From an uncultured Clostridia bacterium (lineage in GTDB: Bacteria; Bacillota; Clostridia; Christensenellales; Borkfalkiaceae): a DNA stretch of 48,683 bases. The stretch covers positions 1-48,683 of the forward strand of contig CANQQM010000003.1 in the NCBI GenBank assembly GCA_947626005.1. Direction: 5' to 3'. The notes beneath the pieces were generated by a model. The model was not told where the DNA came from, did not search any database, and was given only the letters and a program-made list of their open reading frames with translations. Shown here piece after piece: positions 16,875-25,090 of this stretch (the first letter of the stretch is position 1; each line of letters starts with the position of its first letter). The position numbers and the translations under genes were made by a program.

Positions 16875-17713
16875 TCCTCGGCCTCCTTGCGGTAGAGATT
16901 GCAATGGCGTTCCCGCGCCGCCGCCTCGAATTCCCGATAGGTAGAAGCGCGGCGGATGGCCTCGTCGAAGTCGATCTTGTGGGCGTCGAATTCGGGCCCG
17001 TCGACGCAGGCGAATTTGGTCTCTCCGCCGACGGTGAGGCGGCAGCACCCGCACATGCCCGTCCCGTCGATCATGATGGGATTCATGCTTGCGACCGTCT
17101 TGACGCCGAAGGGCTTTGTCTCGAGGGCGACGTACTTCATCATCGGAAGAGGGCCGATCGCGATGACTTCGTCGAAGGGCTCCTTTTCGAGAAGGCGCCG
17201 AAGCGGGGCGCAGACGTTCCCCTTCTCCCCCGCGCTCCCGTCGTCGGTCACAAGGAAGAGGCGGTCGGAGACGGCGCGGAAGTTCTCCTCGAGAATGACA
17301 AGTTCACGGCTCCGAAAGCCGATGACGGAGACGACCTCCGCCCCGAGGGCACGGAGCTTTTCGGCAATGGGGAGTGCGATCGCACAGCCGACGCCGCCGC
17401 CCACGACGATCGCCCTTTTGATCCCCTCAAGCGCGCTCGGCCTTCCGAGAGGGCCGACAAGATCGGCGATGCCGTCGCCGACGCTTAAACGGTCGAGGGA
17501 CATCGTCGCCCCGCCGACCACTTGAAAAATGATGGAAATAGATCCCCGTGCGCGGTCGATGGAGGCAATGGTGAGCGGGATGCGCTCCCCTCTTTCGTCC
17601 GCACGGACGATGACGAACTGCCCCGCCTGTGCCCGCCGCGCGACGAGCGGCGCCTCGACGAGCATGCGCACGGTGGAGAAATTCAGCTTCTCCTTTTCGA
17701 TGATCGTATACAT
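16871..17713 (-). CDS. nfnA: NfnA / ferredoxin-NADP reductase-like subunit
   Basis: A 280-residue protein of the PyrK/FNR family. An N-terminal flavin-binding barrel (GQFVIVRADERGERIPLTI) is followed by an NAD-binding part (AIVVGGGVGCAIALPIAEKL) and a C-terminal [2Fe-2S] site in MCGCCRLTVGGETKFACVDG. It is paired with NfnB, matching the two-subunit ferredoxin:NADP transhydrogenase of Clostridia. AAGGAG lies 6 bases before ATG. It is the first gene of the pair, behind a sigma-A promoter that faces away from degV. Confidence 0.9.
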   Translation of the reverse strand: MYTIIEKEKLNFSTVRMLVEAPLVARRAQAGQFVIVRADERGERIPLTIASIDRARGSISIIFQVVGGATMSLDRLSVGDGIADLVGPLGRPSALEGIKRAIVVGGGVGCAIALPIAEKLRALGAEVVSVIGFRSRELVILEENFRAVSDRLFLVTDDGSAGEKGNVCAPLRRLLEKEPFDEVIAIGPLPMMKYVALETKPFGVKTVASMNPIMIDGTGMCGCCRLTVGGETKFACVDGPEFDAHKIDFDEAIRRASTYREFEAAARERHCNLYRKEAEE

Positions 17714-17730
17714 TCCGTCTCCTTTTCATT

Positions 17731-17760
17731 ATTATACAATAATGAAATTCCTTTTGTCAA
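17731..17760 (-). promoter_or_regulatory. Sigma-A promoter of nfnA-nfnB
   Basis: Minus-strand TTGACA at 17755-17760 and TATAAT at 17731-17736, spacer 18. It is divergent from the degV promoter about 45 bases away. Confidence 0.85.
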
Positions 17761-17802
17761 CGGCATGGACGCGGCTTTTTTTGCAAAATATGGTTCAATC
17801 TG

Positions 17803-17831
17803 TTGACAATCAAAACGCTTTCGTCTATAAT
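17803..17831 (+). promoter_or_regulatory. Sigma-A promoter of degV
   Basis: TTGACA at 17803-17808 and TATAAT at 17826-17831, spacer 17. AGGGAGAG follows ahead of the start codon. Confidence 0.88.
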
Positions 17832-17864
17832 TGAGCTATTAAATAAATTTATAGGGAGAGTTGC

Positions 17865-18734
17865 ATGGCAAAAGTAAAAATTGTCACCGACTCGAACAGC
17901 GGCATCACCCAAGACGAGGCGAAGAAATTAGGGGTCTTTGTCCTCCCGATGCCCTTTCGGATCGACGACGATGATTATTTCGAGGATATCAACCTCACGC
18001 AGGAAGCGTTCTACGAGCATCTTCAGGCAGACGCTTCCGTCTCGACGTCCCAACCCGCGGTCGCCGACGTTACAGATCTTTGGACCAAGCTCCTCGAGGA
18101 CGGGAGCGAGATCGTCCACATTCCGATGTCGAGCGGGCTCTCCGAGTCCTGTCACGCCGCGGAGGGGCTTGCGAAGGAATTCGGCGGCAGGGTCGAAGTC
18201 GTCGACAATCAACGCATTTCCATCACCCAAAAGCAGAGCGTTCTCGACGCGAAACTGCTTGCGGACCGCGGCGCCTCGGCTGCGGAGATCAAGGAAGTCC
18301 TTCTTAAAACCAAGTTCGACAGCAGCATCTATATTTCGCTCGACACCTTGAAGTACCTCAAAAAAGGCGGTCGGCTCACCCCCGCCGCCGCGCTCATCGG
18401 GACCATTCTCAAAATCAAGCCCGTCTTGCAGATCCAAGGGGAAAAGCTCGACGCCTTCAAGAAGGTCCAGACGCTCAAAAAGGCGAAAGAGGTCATGATC
18501 GCAGCGCTTCGATCCGACTTCGAGACCCGCTTCCGCCCCTTTGTCGAGGCGGGAGAGATGAATATCGCCATCGCGCACACCAAAAACGACGAGGAGGCCG
18601 CCCTCTTCCACAGAGAACTCACGGCGGCGTTCCCGAATATCCCCGTCACCTTCTGCGATCCCCTCTCGCTCAGCGTCTCCTGCCACATCGGCCCGGGCGC
18701 TCTCGCCTGCGGGTGCATGCGCATCGTCCGATAA
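17865..18734 (+). CDS. DegV family fatty-acid-binding protein
   Basis: A 289-residue DegV protein. Family members bind a single fatty acid between two domains and, as FakB, present it to the kinase FakA for phosphorylation. It opens KIVTDSNSGITQDEAKKLG, has the ligand-loop VSTSQPAVADV and IPMSSGLSESCHAAE, and ends GPGALACGCMRI. It is a single-gene transcription unit with its own promoter and terminator. No fakA lies nearby, so the FakB role is inferred from the family. Confidence 0.93.
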   Translation: MAKVKIVTDSNSGITQDEAKKLGVFVLPMPFRIDDDDYFEDINLTQEAFYEHLQADASVSTSQPAVADVTDLWTKLLEDGSEIVHIPMSSGLSESCHAAEGLAKEFGGRVEVVDNQRISITQKQSVLDAKLLADRGASAAEIKEVLLKTKFDSSIYISLDTLKYLKKGGRLTPAAALIGTILKIKPVLQIQGEKLDAFKKVQTLKKAKEVMIAALRSDFETRFRPFVEAGEMNIAIAHTKNDEEAALFHRELTAAFPNIPVTFCDPLSLSVSCHIGPGALACGCMRIVR

Positions 18735-18737
18735 CGC

Positions 18738-18767
18738 AAAAGGACTTGCCGAAGCAAGTCCTTTTTT
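18738..18767. terminator. Bidirectional terminator between degV and the HEPN/CBS gene
   Basis: Hairpin AAAAGGACTTGC-CGAA-GCAAGTCCTTTT with T runs on both strands; it serves the two convergent genes. Confidence 0.88.
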
Positions 18768-18775
18768 CATACAGT

Positions 18776-19480
18776 TTACGCCTCGAGAAGTTCGAGAAGG
18801 CGGGGAAGATCGGTGCTCGTGATGAGGTTGAGGATGTGCTCCCCCACGGCGCCCGTCTCGGTGACGAGAACGGCAAGGAGCTTTCGGTTTTCCGTAAAGG
18901 CATCGACGGCGTCCTGCACGCTGTCGTCCTTTGCGAGGATCTTATAGAAGCGGGTGAGGTCCTCCTCCATGAGGATGGAGGAACAGGGCGCGGAGAGCAC
19001 TTCCTCCACGCTCTCGCCGCGGTCGAGCGCCCTTCCGAGCACGCGGACGAGGCGGCGGTTGTTGATCATCCCGATCATCCGCCCCTTGCGGTAGACGGGG
19101 AGGTTGGAAAAGTCGCTCTCGGAAATTTTGGAGACGGCCTCCGCGACGCTTGCCTCCGCGGAAATGCCCGTCACCCGCTTCTCCTTCAAAACGGAGAGCT
19201 TGGGCGGGGAGCAGAGAAGCGCCTCGATGTGGGCAAAGAGGCGGGTGACGTCGTCGCAGGGCTCGGCGATGATGCGGTCGCGGGAGCTGTCGTGGACGAT
19301 CGCATTGCGGAGTTTGGCGAACATCAGGAGGTCGTCCTCGTACTTTTTGACGGTCGGATTGAATTCGGCGCACCGCCGCACGAGATCGGAAAATTGCAGA
19401 TTCCCCTTCCCGCGGTAGAGGGCCCGAAGGCGTGCGTCCACCGCGTTGTAGGAGGAGATGAAGTCGATCGCATTGCTCAT
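18776..19480 (-). CDS. HEPN-like domain plus CBS-pair protein
   Basis: A 234-residue protein. Residues about 1-85 are helical and contain LRNAIVH, that is R58-x4-H63, the R-x4-6-H motif of HEPN ribonuclease folds. From about residue 92 two CBS repeats follow (SVAEAVSKISESDFSNLPVYRKGRMIGMI is part of the first), which usually bind adenosyl ligands and regulate an attached domain. I infer a nucleotide-sensing protein whose N-terminal part may be an RNase or only a structural HEPN. It has its own promoter, whose -10 sits six bases from ATG, and ends at a shared terminator. No antitoxin partner is evident. Confidence 0.75.
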   Translation of the reverse strand: MSNAIDFISSYNAVDARLRALYRGKGNLQFSDLVRRCAEFNPTVKKYEDDLLMFAKLRNAIVHDSSRDRIIAEPCDDVTRLFAHIEALLCSPPKLSVLKEKRVTGISAEASVAEAVSKISESDFSNLPVYRKGRMIGMINNRRLVRVLGRALDRGESVEEVLSAPCSSILMEEDLTRFYKILAKDDSVQDAVDAFTENRKLLAVLVTETGAVGEHILNLITSTDLPRLLELLEA

Positions 19481-19486
19481 ACCGAA

Positions 19487-19515
19487 ATTATACCACGAAC
19501 AGCGGGGGATTGCAA
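19487..19515 (-). promoter_or_regulatory. Sigma-A promoter of the HEPN/CBS gene, predicts leaderless mRNA
   Basis: Minus-strand TTGCAA at 19510-19515 and TATAAT at 19487-19492, spacer 17. The bases between -10 and ATG are TTCGGT, six in number, so the transcript should start at or beside the ATG. No Shine-Dalgarno sequence exists. Confidence 0.8.
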
Positions 19516-19516
19516 G

Positions 19517-20188
19517 TCAAAACCCCTCTTTTTTGCGCCTCGAAAACCCCCGCCGCCGCGTTTCGACGAGGTGATATTCCTGTTCGCGGGAAAATTCGAA
19601 AGAACACGGCGAAGCGGGAGAGGAAAAGGCAAGTTTCCCCGCAATGTCCGCCGCCGCGGCGAATCCGTACCCGCAGAGAAAGACGGGGACGCCGTAGAGA
19701 AAGGCCTCGGCGCGCATGAGGACCTGTTCGATCCCCCCGCACTCCTCGAAGATGCAGACGGTGAGCTCCGCCCCACAGACGGAGAGCGTCTCCGCGATGC
19801 GCGGAAAGTAGAGGTCCTCCGCAACGATGACCCCGATGCGTCCCGCCGCCGTGTCGAAGATCTTGACGCCCGCGCCGCAAGTAAAGTCCCCCGCGTCGAT
19901 GCGGTTGACCATATCCGAGACGCCGAGGATGCGCCCGCGGTCGGCGACGACGGCGGACTTGCGCTTCATGCCGTGCGCGTTCGTGTAGCACCCCGAGATG
20001 ACGACGCACTTCTCCTCCTTCGAGAGGAGCGCGACGTCCTCGAAGATGCTCGTCTCCCCGCGGAGTTCGCGCTCGTAAAAGACTTCACCGAGCGCCTGAA
20101 AGGGAAATGAGAGGATATCCTGCCCCCGCGCCTTATCCCGCTTTGCATATTCTTCGAGCGTGCCGCCCGTGACAAATCCCATCCGCAT
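19517..20188 (-). CDS. Nitrilase-fold protein lacking catalytic residues
   Basis: A 223-residue protein of the carbon-nitrogen hydrolase fold, recognisable from GRILGVSDMVNRID, FDTAAGRIGVIVAEDLYFPR and LSVCGAELTV. Active members use a Glu-Lys-Cys triad. Here the FPE motif reads FPF (residue 30), the Lys region reads SDMVNR without Lys, and the Cys of ICYD is Ala123 in VAED. It is therefore probably not a hydrolase. Three close starts exist (MICMRMGF); the middle ATG fits best with a -10 seven bases upstream. It stands between mscL and the HEPN/CBS gene; its role is unknown, perhaps ligand binding or protein interaction. Confidence 0.75.
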   Translation of the reverse strand: MRMGFVTGGTLEEYAKRDKARGQDILSFPFQALGEVFYERELRGETSIFEDVALLSKEEKCVVISGCYTNAHGMKRKSAVVADRGRILGVSDMVNRIDAGDFTCGAGVKIFDTAAGRIGVIVAEDLYFPRIAETLSVCGAELTVCIFEECGGIEQVLMRAEAFLYGVPVFLCGYGFAAAADIAGKLAFSSPASPCSFEFSREQEYHLVETRRRGFSRRKKEGF

Positions 20189-20195
20189 ACAAATC

Positions 20196-20225
20196 ATAGT
20201 ACGCGGGGACGGAAAAAAATGACAA
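20196..20225 (-). promoter_or_regulatory. Possible promoter of the nitrilase-like gene
   Basis: Minus-strand TTGTCA at 20220-20225 and TACTAT at 20196-20201, spacer 18. It overlaps the T tract of the mscL terminator. The -10 is weak (4 of 6), and the ATG is seven bases downstream. Confidence 0.5.
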
Positions 20226-20251
20226 AAGGTCCGCCCCGTAAGGCGGACCTT
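20212..20251 (-). terminator. Terminator of the purA-mscL operon
   Basis: Minus-strand hairpin AAGGTCCGCC / GGCGGACCTT just after the mscL stop, followed by TTGTCATTTTTTT. Confidence 0.85.
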
Positions 20252-20255
20252 TCTC

Positions 20256-20777
20256 TTACTTGTTTTCTTCCCTTGCGGCAAGGAGATCGCGGATCTGCGT
20301 GAGCAGTTCCTCGGTCGTGGGAGCGGGCGCGGGAGCGGGTTCCGCGGGTGCGGGAGCGGGCTCCGAAGCGGCCTGTGCGGCGGCTTCCGCGGCCTCTCTC
20401 TTTGCGCGGACCTCTTCGGCTTTCGCGTGCACTCTGTTCACCGTTCTCACGATGAGGAAGAGCACGAACGCCGTAAGAAGGAACGCCACGATCGCGGAAA
20501 TGACGATGCCGAAGTCGAGAATGACGGCGGGAGAAAGCTCCGCGCCCGTCTCGGCGTCGATCGTCGCCGCTCTCAGAACGACCTGAAGCGCACCGAACCC
20601 GTCGTCGCCCATTCCGGGAATGAGCTGCAGGAGAGGCGTCAGGATGTTGTTCACGAGCGCCGTGATGATCGCAGTGAACGCGCCGCCGATAATGATGCCG
20701 ACCGCCATATCGAGGACGTTGCCGCGGGTGATGAACTCCTTGAATTCCTTCCAGAAGCCCTTCTTTTCTTTTGCCAT
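20256..20777 (-). CDS. mscL: Large-conductance mechanosensitive channel
   Basis: A 173-residue homopentameric channel that opens under membrane tension to release solutes. The N-terminal helix FKEFITRGNVLDMAVGIIIG and TM1 are canonical, and TM2 lies at about residues 85-107. The C-terminal part is longer than usual, with a stretch rich in Ala, Pro and Glu (about residues 135-152) before a final amphipathic helix. Its Shine-Dalgarno GGAGG is formed by the last codons of malQ, so the two genes are coupled. It is the last gene of a six-gene operon. Confidence 0.96.
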   Translation of the reverse strand: MAKEKKGFWKEFKEFITRGNVLDMAVGIIIGGAFTAIITALVNNILTPLLQLIPGMGDDGFGALQVVLRAATIDAETGAELSPAVILDFGIVISAIVAFLLTAFVLFLIVRTVNRVHAKAEEVRAKREAAEAAAQAASEPAPAPAEPAPAPAPTTEELLTQIRDLLAAREENK

Positions 20778-20782
20778 GATAG

Positions 20783-22270
20783 TTACCTCCGATATATTTT
20801 TATCATTTTTTTCAAGTTGGTGAACGCATGCGCCGCGGGACGGCGGGCAAGGCGGAACTGCCAGTTCCCCTCTTCCGTCCCCGGGAAGTTCATGCGTGCC
20901 TCGTCGCCGAGGCCGAGGATATCCTGTATGGGAACGATCGCATACGCCGCTTTGGAGAAGAGCGCAAGGCGCAAAAATGCCTCCATGACCCCCTCCTCCT
21001 TCTCGCCGAGGTCGACGAGGATGCCGCATGCCTCGAGCTCCGCCGCCACCCGAGAGCGGAAGAGGATGAATTCCTCCGCGGAAAGCGAATCGAGGTAGCC
21101 GCGCACGGTCGCGTTGTCGTGCGTGCCCGTGTAGACGACGCAATTTTCGTTGTATTTATGGGGCAGATAGTCGTTCTCGGGGTTGCCGTCGAAGGCGAAG
21201 AGAAGGACTTTCATGCCGGGGAAACCCGTCTTTTTGAGGAGCGACCGAACGCCGTCGTCGATGGTACCGAGGTCCTCCGCGATCACCCGCCCCTTGCAAG
21301 GAAGGTGCGCAAAGAGCTCTTCCTTCGGGCCGTCCTGCCAGCGGCCGTCCTTCGCCGTCTCCGCGCCCGCGTCGATCTCGTAGTAGCGGTCGATGCCGCG
21401 GAAATGGTCGATTCGGACGAGGTCGAAGGTCTCGAACGCCCGCTCGAGGCGCTGCGTCCACCACGCGTACCCCTCTTTCCCGTGCGCCGCCCAGTCGTAG
21501 ACGGGATTGCCCCAGAGTTGGCCGTTCTCCGAAAAATAATCGGGCGGCACCCCCGCCACCTTTGCGGGTTTGAGCGCTTCGTCGAGCTTGAAAAGTTCGG
21601 GATGCGCCCAGACGTCGGCGCTGTCGTACGCGGCGTAGAGCGGAAGATCGCCGATGAGCGAAATGCCGCACTTGGCGCAGAAGGCGTGGAGAGCGTCCCA
21701 CTGCTTGCGGAACTCGTATTGGAGGAACTGCCAAAAGAGGTATTCTTCGTGGTATTCGGTGCGGAGCTTTTCGATCGCGTCGCCGTCGCGGCGCTTGACG
21801 GGCTCCTCCCAGTCGCAGAAGGGCGCCCCGCCGTACACCGTCTTGGCGGTCATGAAGAGGGCGTAGTCCTCGTACTTTCCCGTCTTGACGAAGGCGCGGA
21901 AGTCGGCGTTGTCGAAGGGAAAACGGGAGAACGCCTTACGAAGGAGCGGATAGCGGGTCTCGTACAGCGCGCAATAGTCGACCTTCCCGTCGCATTTCGA
22001 GGCCTTGAGCTCCTCCTTTTTGAGGAGCCCCTCCTCGGCAAGGAGGTCGAGGTCGATAAAATAGGGATTGCCCGACGTGCAGGAGACGGACTGATAGGGC
22101 GAATCGCCGTACCCCGTCTGCGCAAGCGGGAGAAGCTGCCAAACTTTGACGCCCGACTTATGCAAGAGCTTTGCAAAGCGGAACGCCTCTATGCCGAGCG
22201 ACCCGATGCCGTACTTCCCCGGAAGGGAGGAAATGTGGCAAAGGACGCCCGCCTTTCTCGTATTTTCCAT
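20783..22270 (-). CDS. malQ: 4-alpha-glucanotransferase (amylomaltase, GH77)
   Basis: Transfers alpha-1,4-glucan segments between maltodextrins. The 495-residue protein has the family start GVLCHISSLPGKYGIGSLG, the nucleophile Asp in VRIDHFRGIDRYYEI, the acid/base Glu in VIAEDLGTI, and the stabiliser Asp in YTGTHDNATVRGYL. It lies between dapL (8 bases upstream) and mscL, and no other glycogen gene is near, so its place in the operon looks accidental or tied to growth rate. Length is normal for bacterial MalQ. Confidence 0.97.
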   Translation of the reverse strand: MENTRKAGVLCHISSLPGKYGIGSLGIEAFRFAKLLHKSGVKVWQLLPLAQTGYGDSPYQSVSCTSGNPYFIDLDLLAEEGLLKKEELKASKCDGKVDYCALYETRYPLLRKAFSRFPFDNADFRAFVKTGKYEDYALFMTAKTVYGGAPFCDWEEPVKRRDGDAIEKLRTEYHEEYLFWQFLQYEFRKQWDALHAFCAKCGISLIGDLPLYAAYDSADVWAHPELFKLDEALKPAKVAGVPPDYFSENGQLWGNPVYDWAAHGKEGYAWWTQRLERAFETFDLVRIDHFRGIDRYYEIDAGAETAKDGRWQDGPKEELFAHLPCKGRVIAEDLGTIDDGVRSLLKKTGFPGMKVLLFAFDGNPENDYLPHKYNENCVVYTGTHDNATVRGYLDSLSAEEFILFRSRVAAELEACGILVDLGEKEEGVMEAFLRLALFSKAAYAIVPIQDILGLGDEARMNFPGTEEGNWQFRLARRPAAHAFTNLKKMIKIYRR

Positions 22271-22278
22271 AAAAAACC

Positions 22279-23481
22279 TTATTTGCGATCATATTGCGCG
22301 AAGAACTTTGCAAGACGGTCGCATGCTTCACGCGTATTCTCCGCCGTGCCGAATGCGGTCAGGCGGAAGTACCCTTCGCCGTTCTTCCCGAAGCCGCTGC
22401 CGGGGGTGCCGACGACGTTTGCCTCCTCGAGAAGGCGGTCGAAAAAGGTCCAGCTGTCGGTGTTTCCGGGGCATTTCATCCAAAGATAAGGCGAATTTTT
22501 TCCGCCCGTATAGGGGACGCCCGCCCCGTCGAGGCAAGCCGCGATGCGAAGAGCGTTTTCGCGGTAATAGGCAAGATTTTCGCGGATCTGGCGTTCGCCC
22601 TCCTCCGAAAAGACTGCCGCCGCCCCCATCTGCGAGACGTAGCTGACGCCGTTGAATTTGGTGGATTGGCGTCTCGCCCAAAGGCGGTTTAAGGAAGTCC
22701 CCTCCCGAACAAGCGCCTCGGGCACGACGGTATATCCGCAGCGCACGCCCGTAAAGCCCGCCGTCTTGGAATAGGAACACACTTCGATCGCGCATTCCTT
22801 CGCCCCTTCGATCTCGTAGATGCTGCGGGGAAGCGCCTTGTCGTCGATGAAATATTCGTAGGCGGCGTCGTAGAGGATGACGGCGTTCTCGCGGCGGGCG
22901 TAGTCGACCCACGCCTTGAGCCCCGCACGGTCGTACGCGGCGCCCGTCGGATTGTTGGGAGAGCAAATATAGATGAGGTCTGCCTTCTCCTTCGGGGGAG
23001 GGGGCAGAAAGCCGTTTTTCTCGTTGGCGTCCGCATAGAGGATGCGCCGCCCCGCCATGATGTTCGTGTCGACGTAGACGGGATAGACGGGATCGGGCAC
23101 GAGGACGGTGTTCTCCGTCGAGAAGATGTCGAGGAGGTTGCCAAGGTCGGATTTCGCGCCGTCCGAGATGAAGAGCTCCCCCTTTTCGAGGGTCACCCCC
23201 TTCCTTGCATAGCTGCCGAGGATGGAATCGAGCAGGGCGTCGTAGGCGTAGCAAGTCTGGTCGGGGCCGTAGCCGCGGAAGGTCTCGACGCGGGAAAGGT
23301 CGTCGACCGCGCGGTGCATCGCCTCGATGACGACGGGCGCAAGCGGCCGCGTGACGTCCCCGATGGAGAGTTTGATGACCTTCCTTTCGGGGTGCGCCTT
23401 GGTGTAGGCGGCGTATTTCGCCCCCACCGTCGCAAAGAGGTAGGAATCTTTGAGTTCGAGAAAGTGCCGATTGATCTTCAT
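22279..23481 (-). CDS. dapL: LL-diaminopimelate aminotransferase
   Basis: Class I/II PLP aminotransferase of 400 residues that converts tetrahydrodipicolinate directly to LL-diaminopimelate, bypassing the acylated steps. Typical are the start MKINRHFLELKDSYLF, KLSIGDVTRPLAP, CSPNNPTGAAYDRAGL, the PLP lysine region CSYSKTAGFTGVRCGYTV, and KNSPYLWMKCPG. With dapF two genes upstream, the operon supplies meso-DAP for lysine and peptidoglycan. It follows pyrG by 4 bases. Confidence 0.97.
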   Translation of the reverse strand: MKINRHFLELKDSYLFATVGAKYAAYTKAHPERKVIKLSIGDVTRPLAPVVIEAMHRAVDDLSRVETFRGYGPDQTCYAYDALLDSILGSYARKGVTLEKGELFISDGAKSDLGNLLDIFSTENTVLVPDPVYPVYVDTNIMAGRRILYADANEKNGFLPPPPKEKADLIYICSPNNPTGAAYDRAGLKAWVDYARRENAVILYDAAYEYFIDDKALPRSIYEIEGAKECAIEVCSYSKTAGFTGVRCGYTVVPEALVREGTSLNRLWARRQSTKFNGVSYVSQMGAAAVFSEEGERQIRENLAYYRENALRIAACLDGAGVPYTGGKNSPYLWMKCPGNTDSWTFFDRLLEEANVVGTPGSGFGKNGEGYFRLTAFGTAENTREACDRLAKFFAQYDRK

Positions 23482-23485
23482 AGTC

Positions 23486-25081
23486 TTACTTCCGATGCCG
23501 AACCGCGGCGCGGATGAATTCGCGGAAGAGCGGATGGGCGCAGTTGGGACGGGATTTGAATTCGGGGTGGAACTGGACGCCCACGAAGAAGTCGTTGCTG
23601 TCGAGTTCGACCGCCTCGCAGAGGTGCCCGTCGGGCGAAGTGCCTGCGATCGTCATCCCTCCCTTTTCGAACGCTTCGCGGTAGTCGTTGTTGAACTCGA
23701 AGCGGTGGCGGTGGCGTTCCTGCACGAGTTCCTGTCCGTACGCCTTTTTGAGGCGGTCGCCGAGGATGAGGCAGGGATAGGCGCCGAGGCGCATCGTCCC
23801 CCCCATCTTGACGCCGTACTGGTCGGGCATGAGGTCGATGACGGAGTGTTCCCCTTCGGGGACGAACTCCGAGGAGTTGGCGTCCTCGATGCCGAGCACG
23901 TTGCGGGCGAACTCGATGACGGCGACCTGCATGCCGAGGCAGATGCCGAGGTAGGGAATGTTGCGTTCGCGGGCGTAGCGGCAGGCCTCCACCTTCCCCT
24001 CGATGCCGCGGATGCCGAATCCGCCCGGGATGAGGACGCCGTCGACGCCGCAAAGGACCTCCTCCACGTTGGCTTTGGTGAGTTTTTCGGTGTCGACCCA
24101 GCGGATCTCCACCTTTGCGTCCGTCTCGTACCCGCCGTGCGCAAGCGCTTCGGCGATCGAGAGGTAGGCGTCGTGGAGCTGAACGTACTTGCCGCAGAGG
24201 GCGATCGTCACCGTCTTGCTCCGTGCATGGATGCGGGCAAGCATGTCCTCCCACTCCGAGGTGTCGATCTCTTTGGGATCGAGGCGGAGGATCCTGCATA
24301 CCGTCGAGGAGAAGTTGCTGCGCTCGAGCATCATGGGCGCCTCGTAGAGGACGGGCACGGTGAGGTTCTCGATACAGCACTCGGGGGCGACGTTGCAGAA
24401 CATCGCGATCTTCTCCCGTATGGAGGCGGGCATGGGTTCGTCGACGCGGGCGACGATGATGTCGGGGGAGATCCCCATCCCCTGCAATTCCTTGACGGAG
24501 TGCTGGGTGGGTTTGCTCTTGAATTCGCAGGAGCCCGAAATGTAGGGCACGAGGGTCACATGGATGAAGCAGCAGTTCTCGCGGCCGACTTCTCGGGCGA
24601 CCTGACGGATGGCTTCGAGGAAGGGCTGGCTCTCGATGTCGCCCGTCGTCCCGCCGATCTCGGTGATGACGATGTCGGCGTCCGTCGCCTTTCCCACTTT
24701 ATAGATGAACGATTTGATCTCGTTGGTGACGTGCGGAATGACCTGAACGGTCTGCCCGAGGTACTCCCCCGCACGCTCCTTGTTGAGGACGTTCCAATAC
24801 ACCTTCCCCGTCGTGAGGTTGGAGAATTGGTTGAGGTTTTCGTCGATGAAGCGCTCGTAGTGGCCGAGGTCGAGGTCGGTCTCCGCGCCGTCCTCGGTGA
24901 CGAACACTTCGCCGTGCTGGAAGGGACTCATCGTCCCCGGGTCGATGTTGATATAGGGGTCGAGTTTTTGCGAGGCGACCTTGTAGCCGCGCATTTTGAG
25001 GAGCCGTCCGAGCGACGCCGCCGTGATGCCCTTCCCGAGCCCCGAAACGACACCCCCCGTTACAAAGATGTATTTCGTCAT
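23486..25081 (-). CDS. pyrG: CTP synthase
   Basis: Amidates UTP to CTP with glutamine and ATP. The 531-residue enzyme has the synthetase domain ([40 protein letters not shown]) and a C-terminal class I glutamine amidotransferase domain with its nucleophile in GICLGMQ and the His/Glu motif in FHPEFKSRP. The family is usually feedback-controlled by CTP. It lies between dapF and dapL with gaps of less than 10 bases. Confidence 0.98.
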   Translation of the reverse strand: MTKYIFVTGGVVSGLGKGITAASLGRLLKMRGYKVASQKLDPYINIDPGTMSPFQHGEVFVTEDGAETDLDLGHYERFIDENLNQFSNLTTGKVYWNVLNKERAGEYLGQTVQVIPHVTNEIKSFIYKVGKATDADIVITEIGGTTGDIESQPFLEAIRQVAREVGRENCCFIHVTLVPYISGSCEFKSKPTQHSVKELQGMGISPDIIVARVDEPMPASIREKIAMFCNVAPECCIENLTVPVLYEAPMMLERSNFSSTVCRILRLDPKEIDTSEWEDMLARIHARSKTVTIALCGKYVQLHDAYLSIAEALAHGGYETDAKVEIRWVDTEKLTKANVEEVLCGVDGVLIPGGFGIRGIEGKVEACRYARERNIPYLGICLGMQVAVIEFARNVLGIEDANSSEFVPEGEHSVIDLMPDQYGVKMGGTMRLGAYPCLILGDRLKKAYGQELVQERHRHRFEFNNDYREAFEKGGMTIAGTSPDGHLCEAVELDSNDFFVGVQFHPEFKSRPNCAHPLFREFIRAAVRHRK

Positions 25082-25090
25082 AGTAACCTC

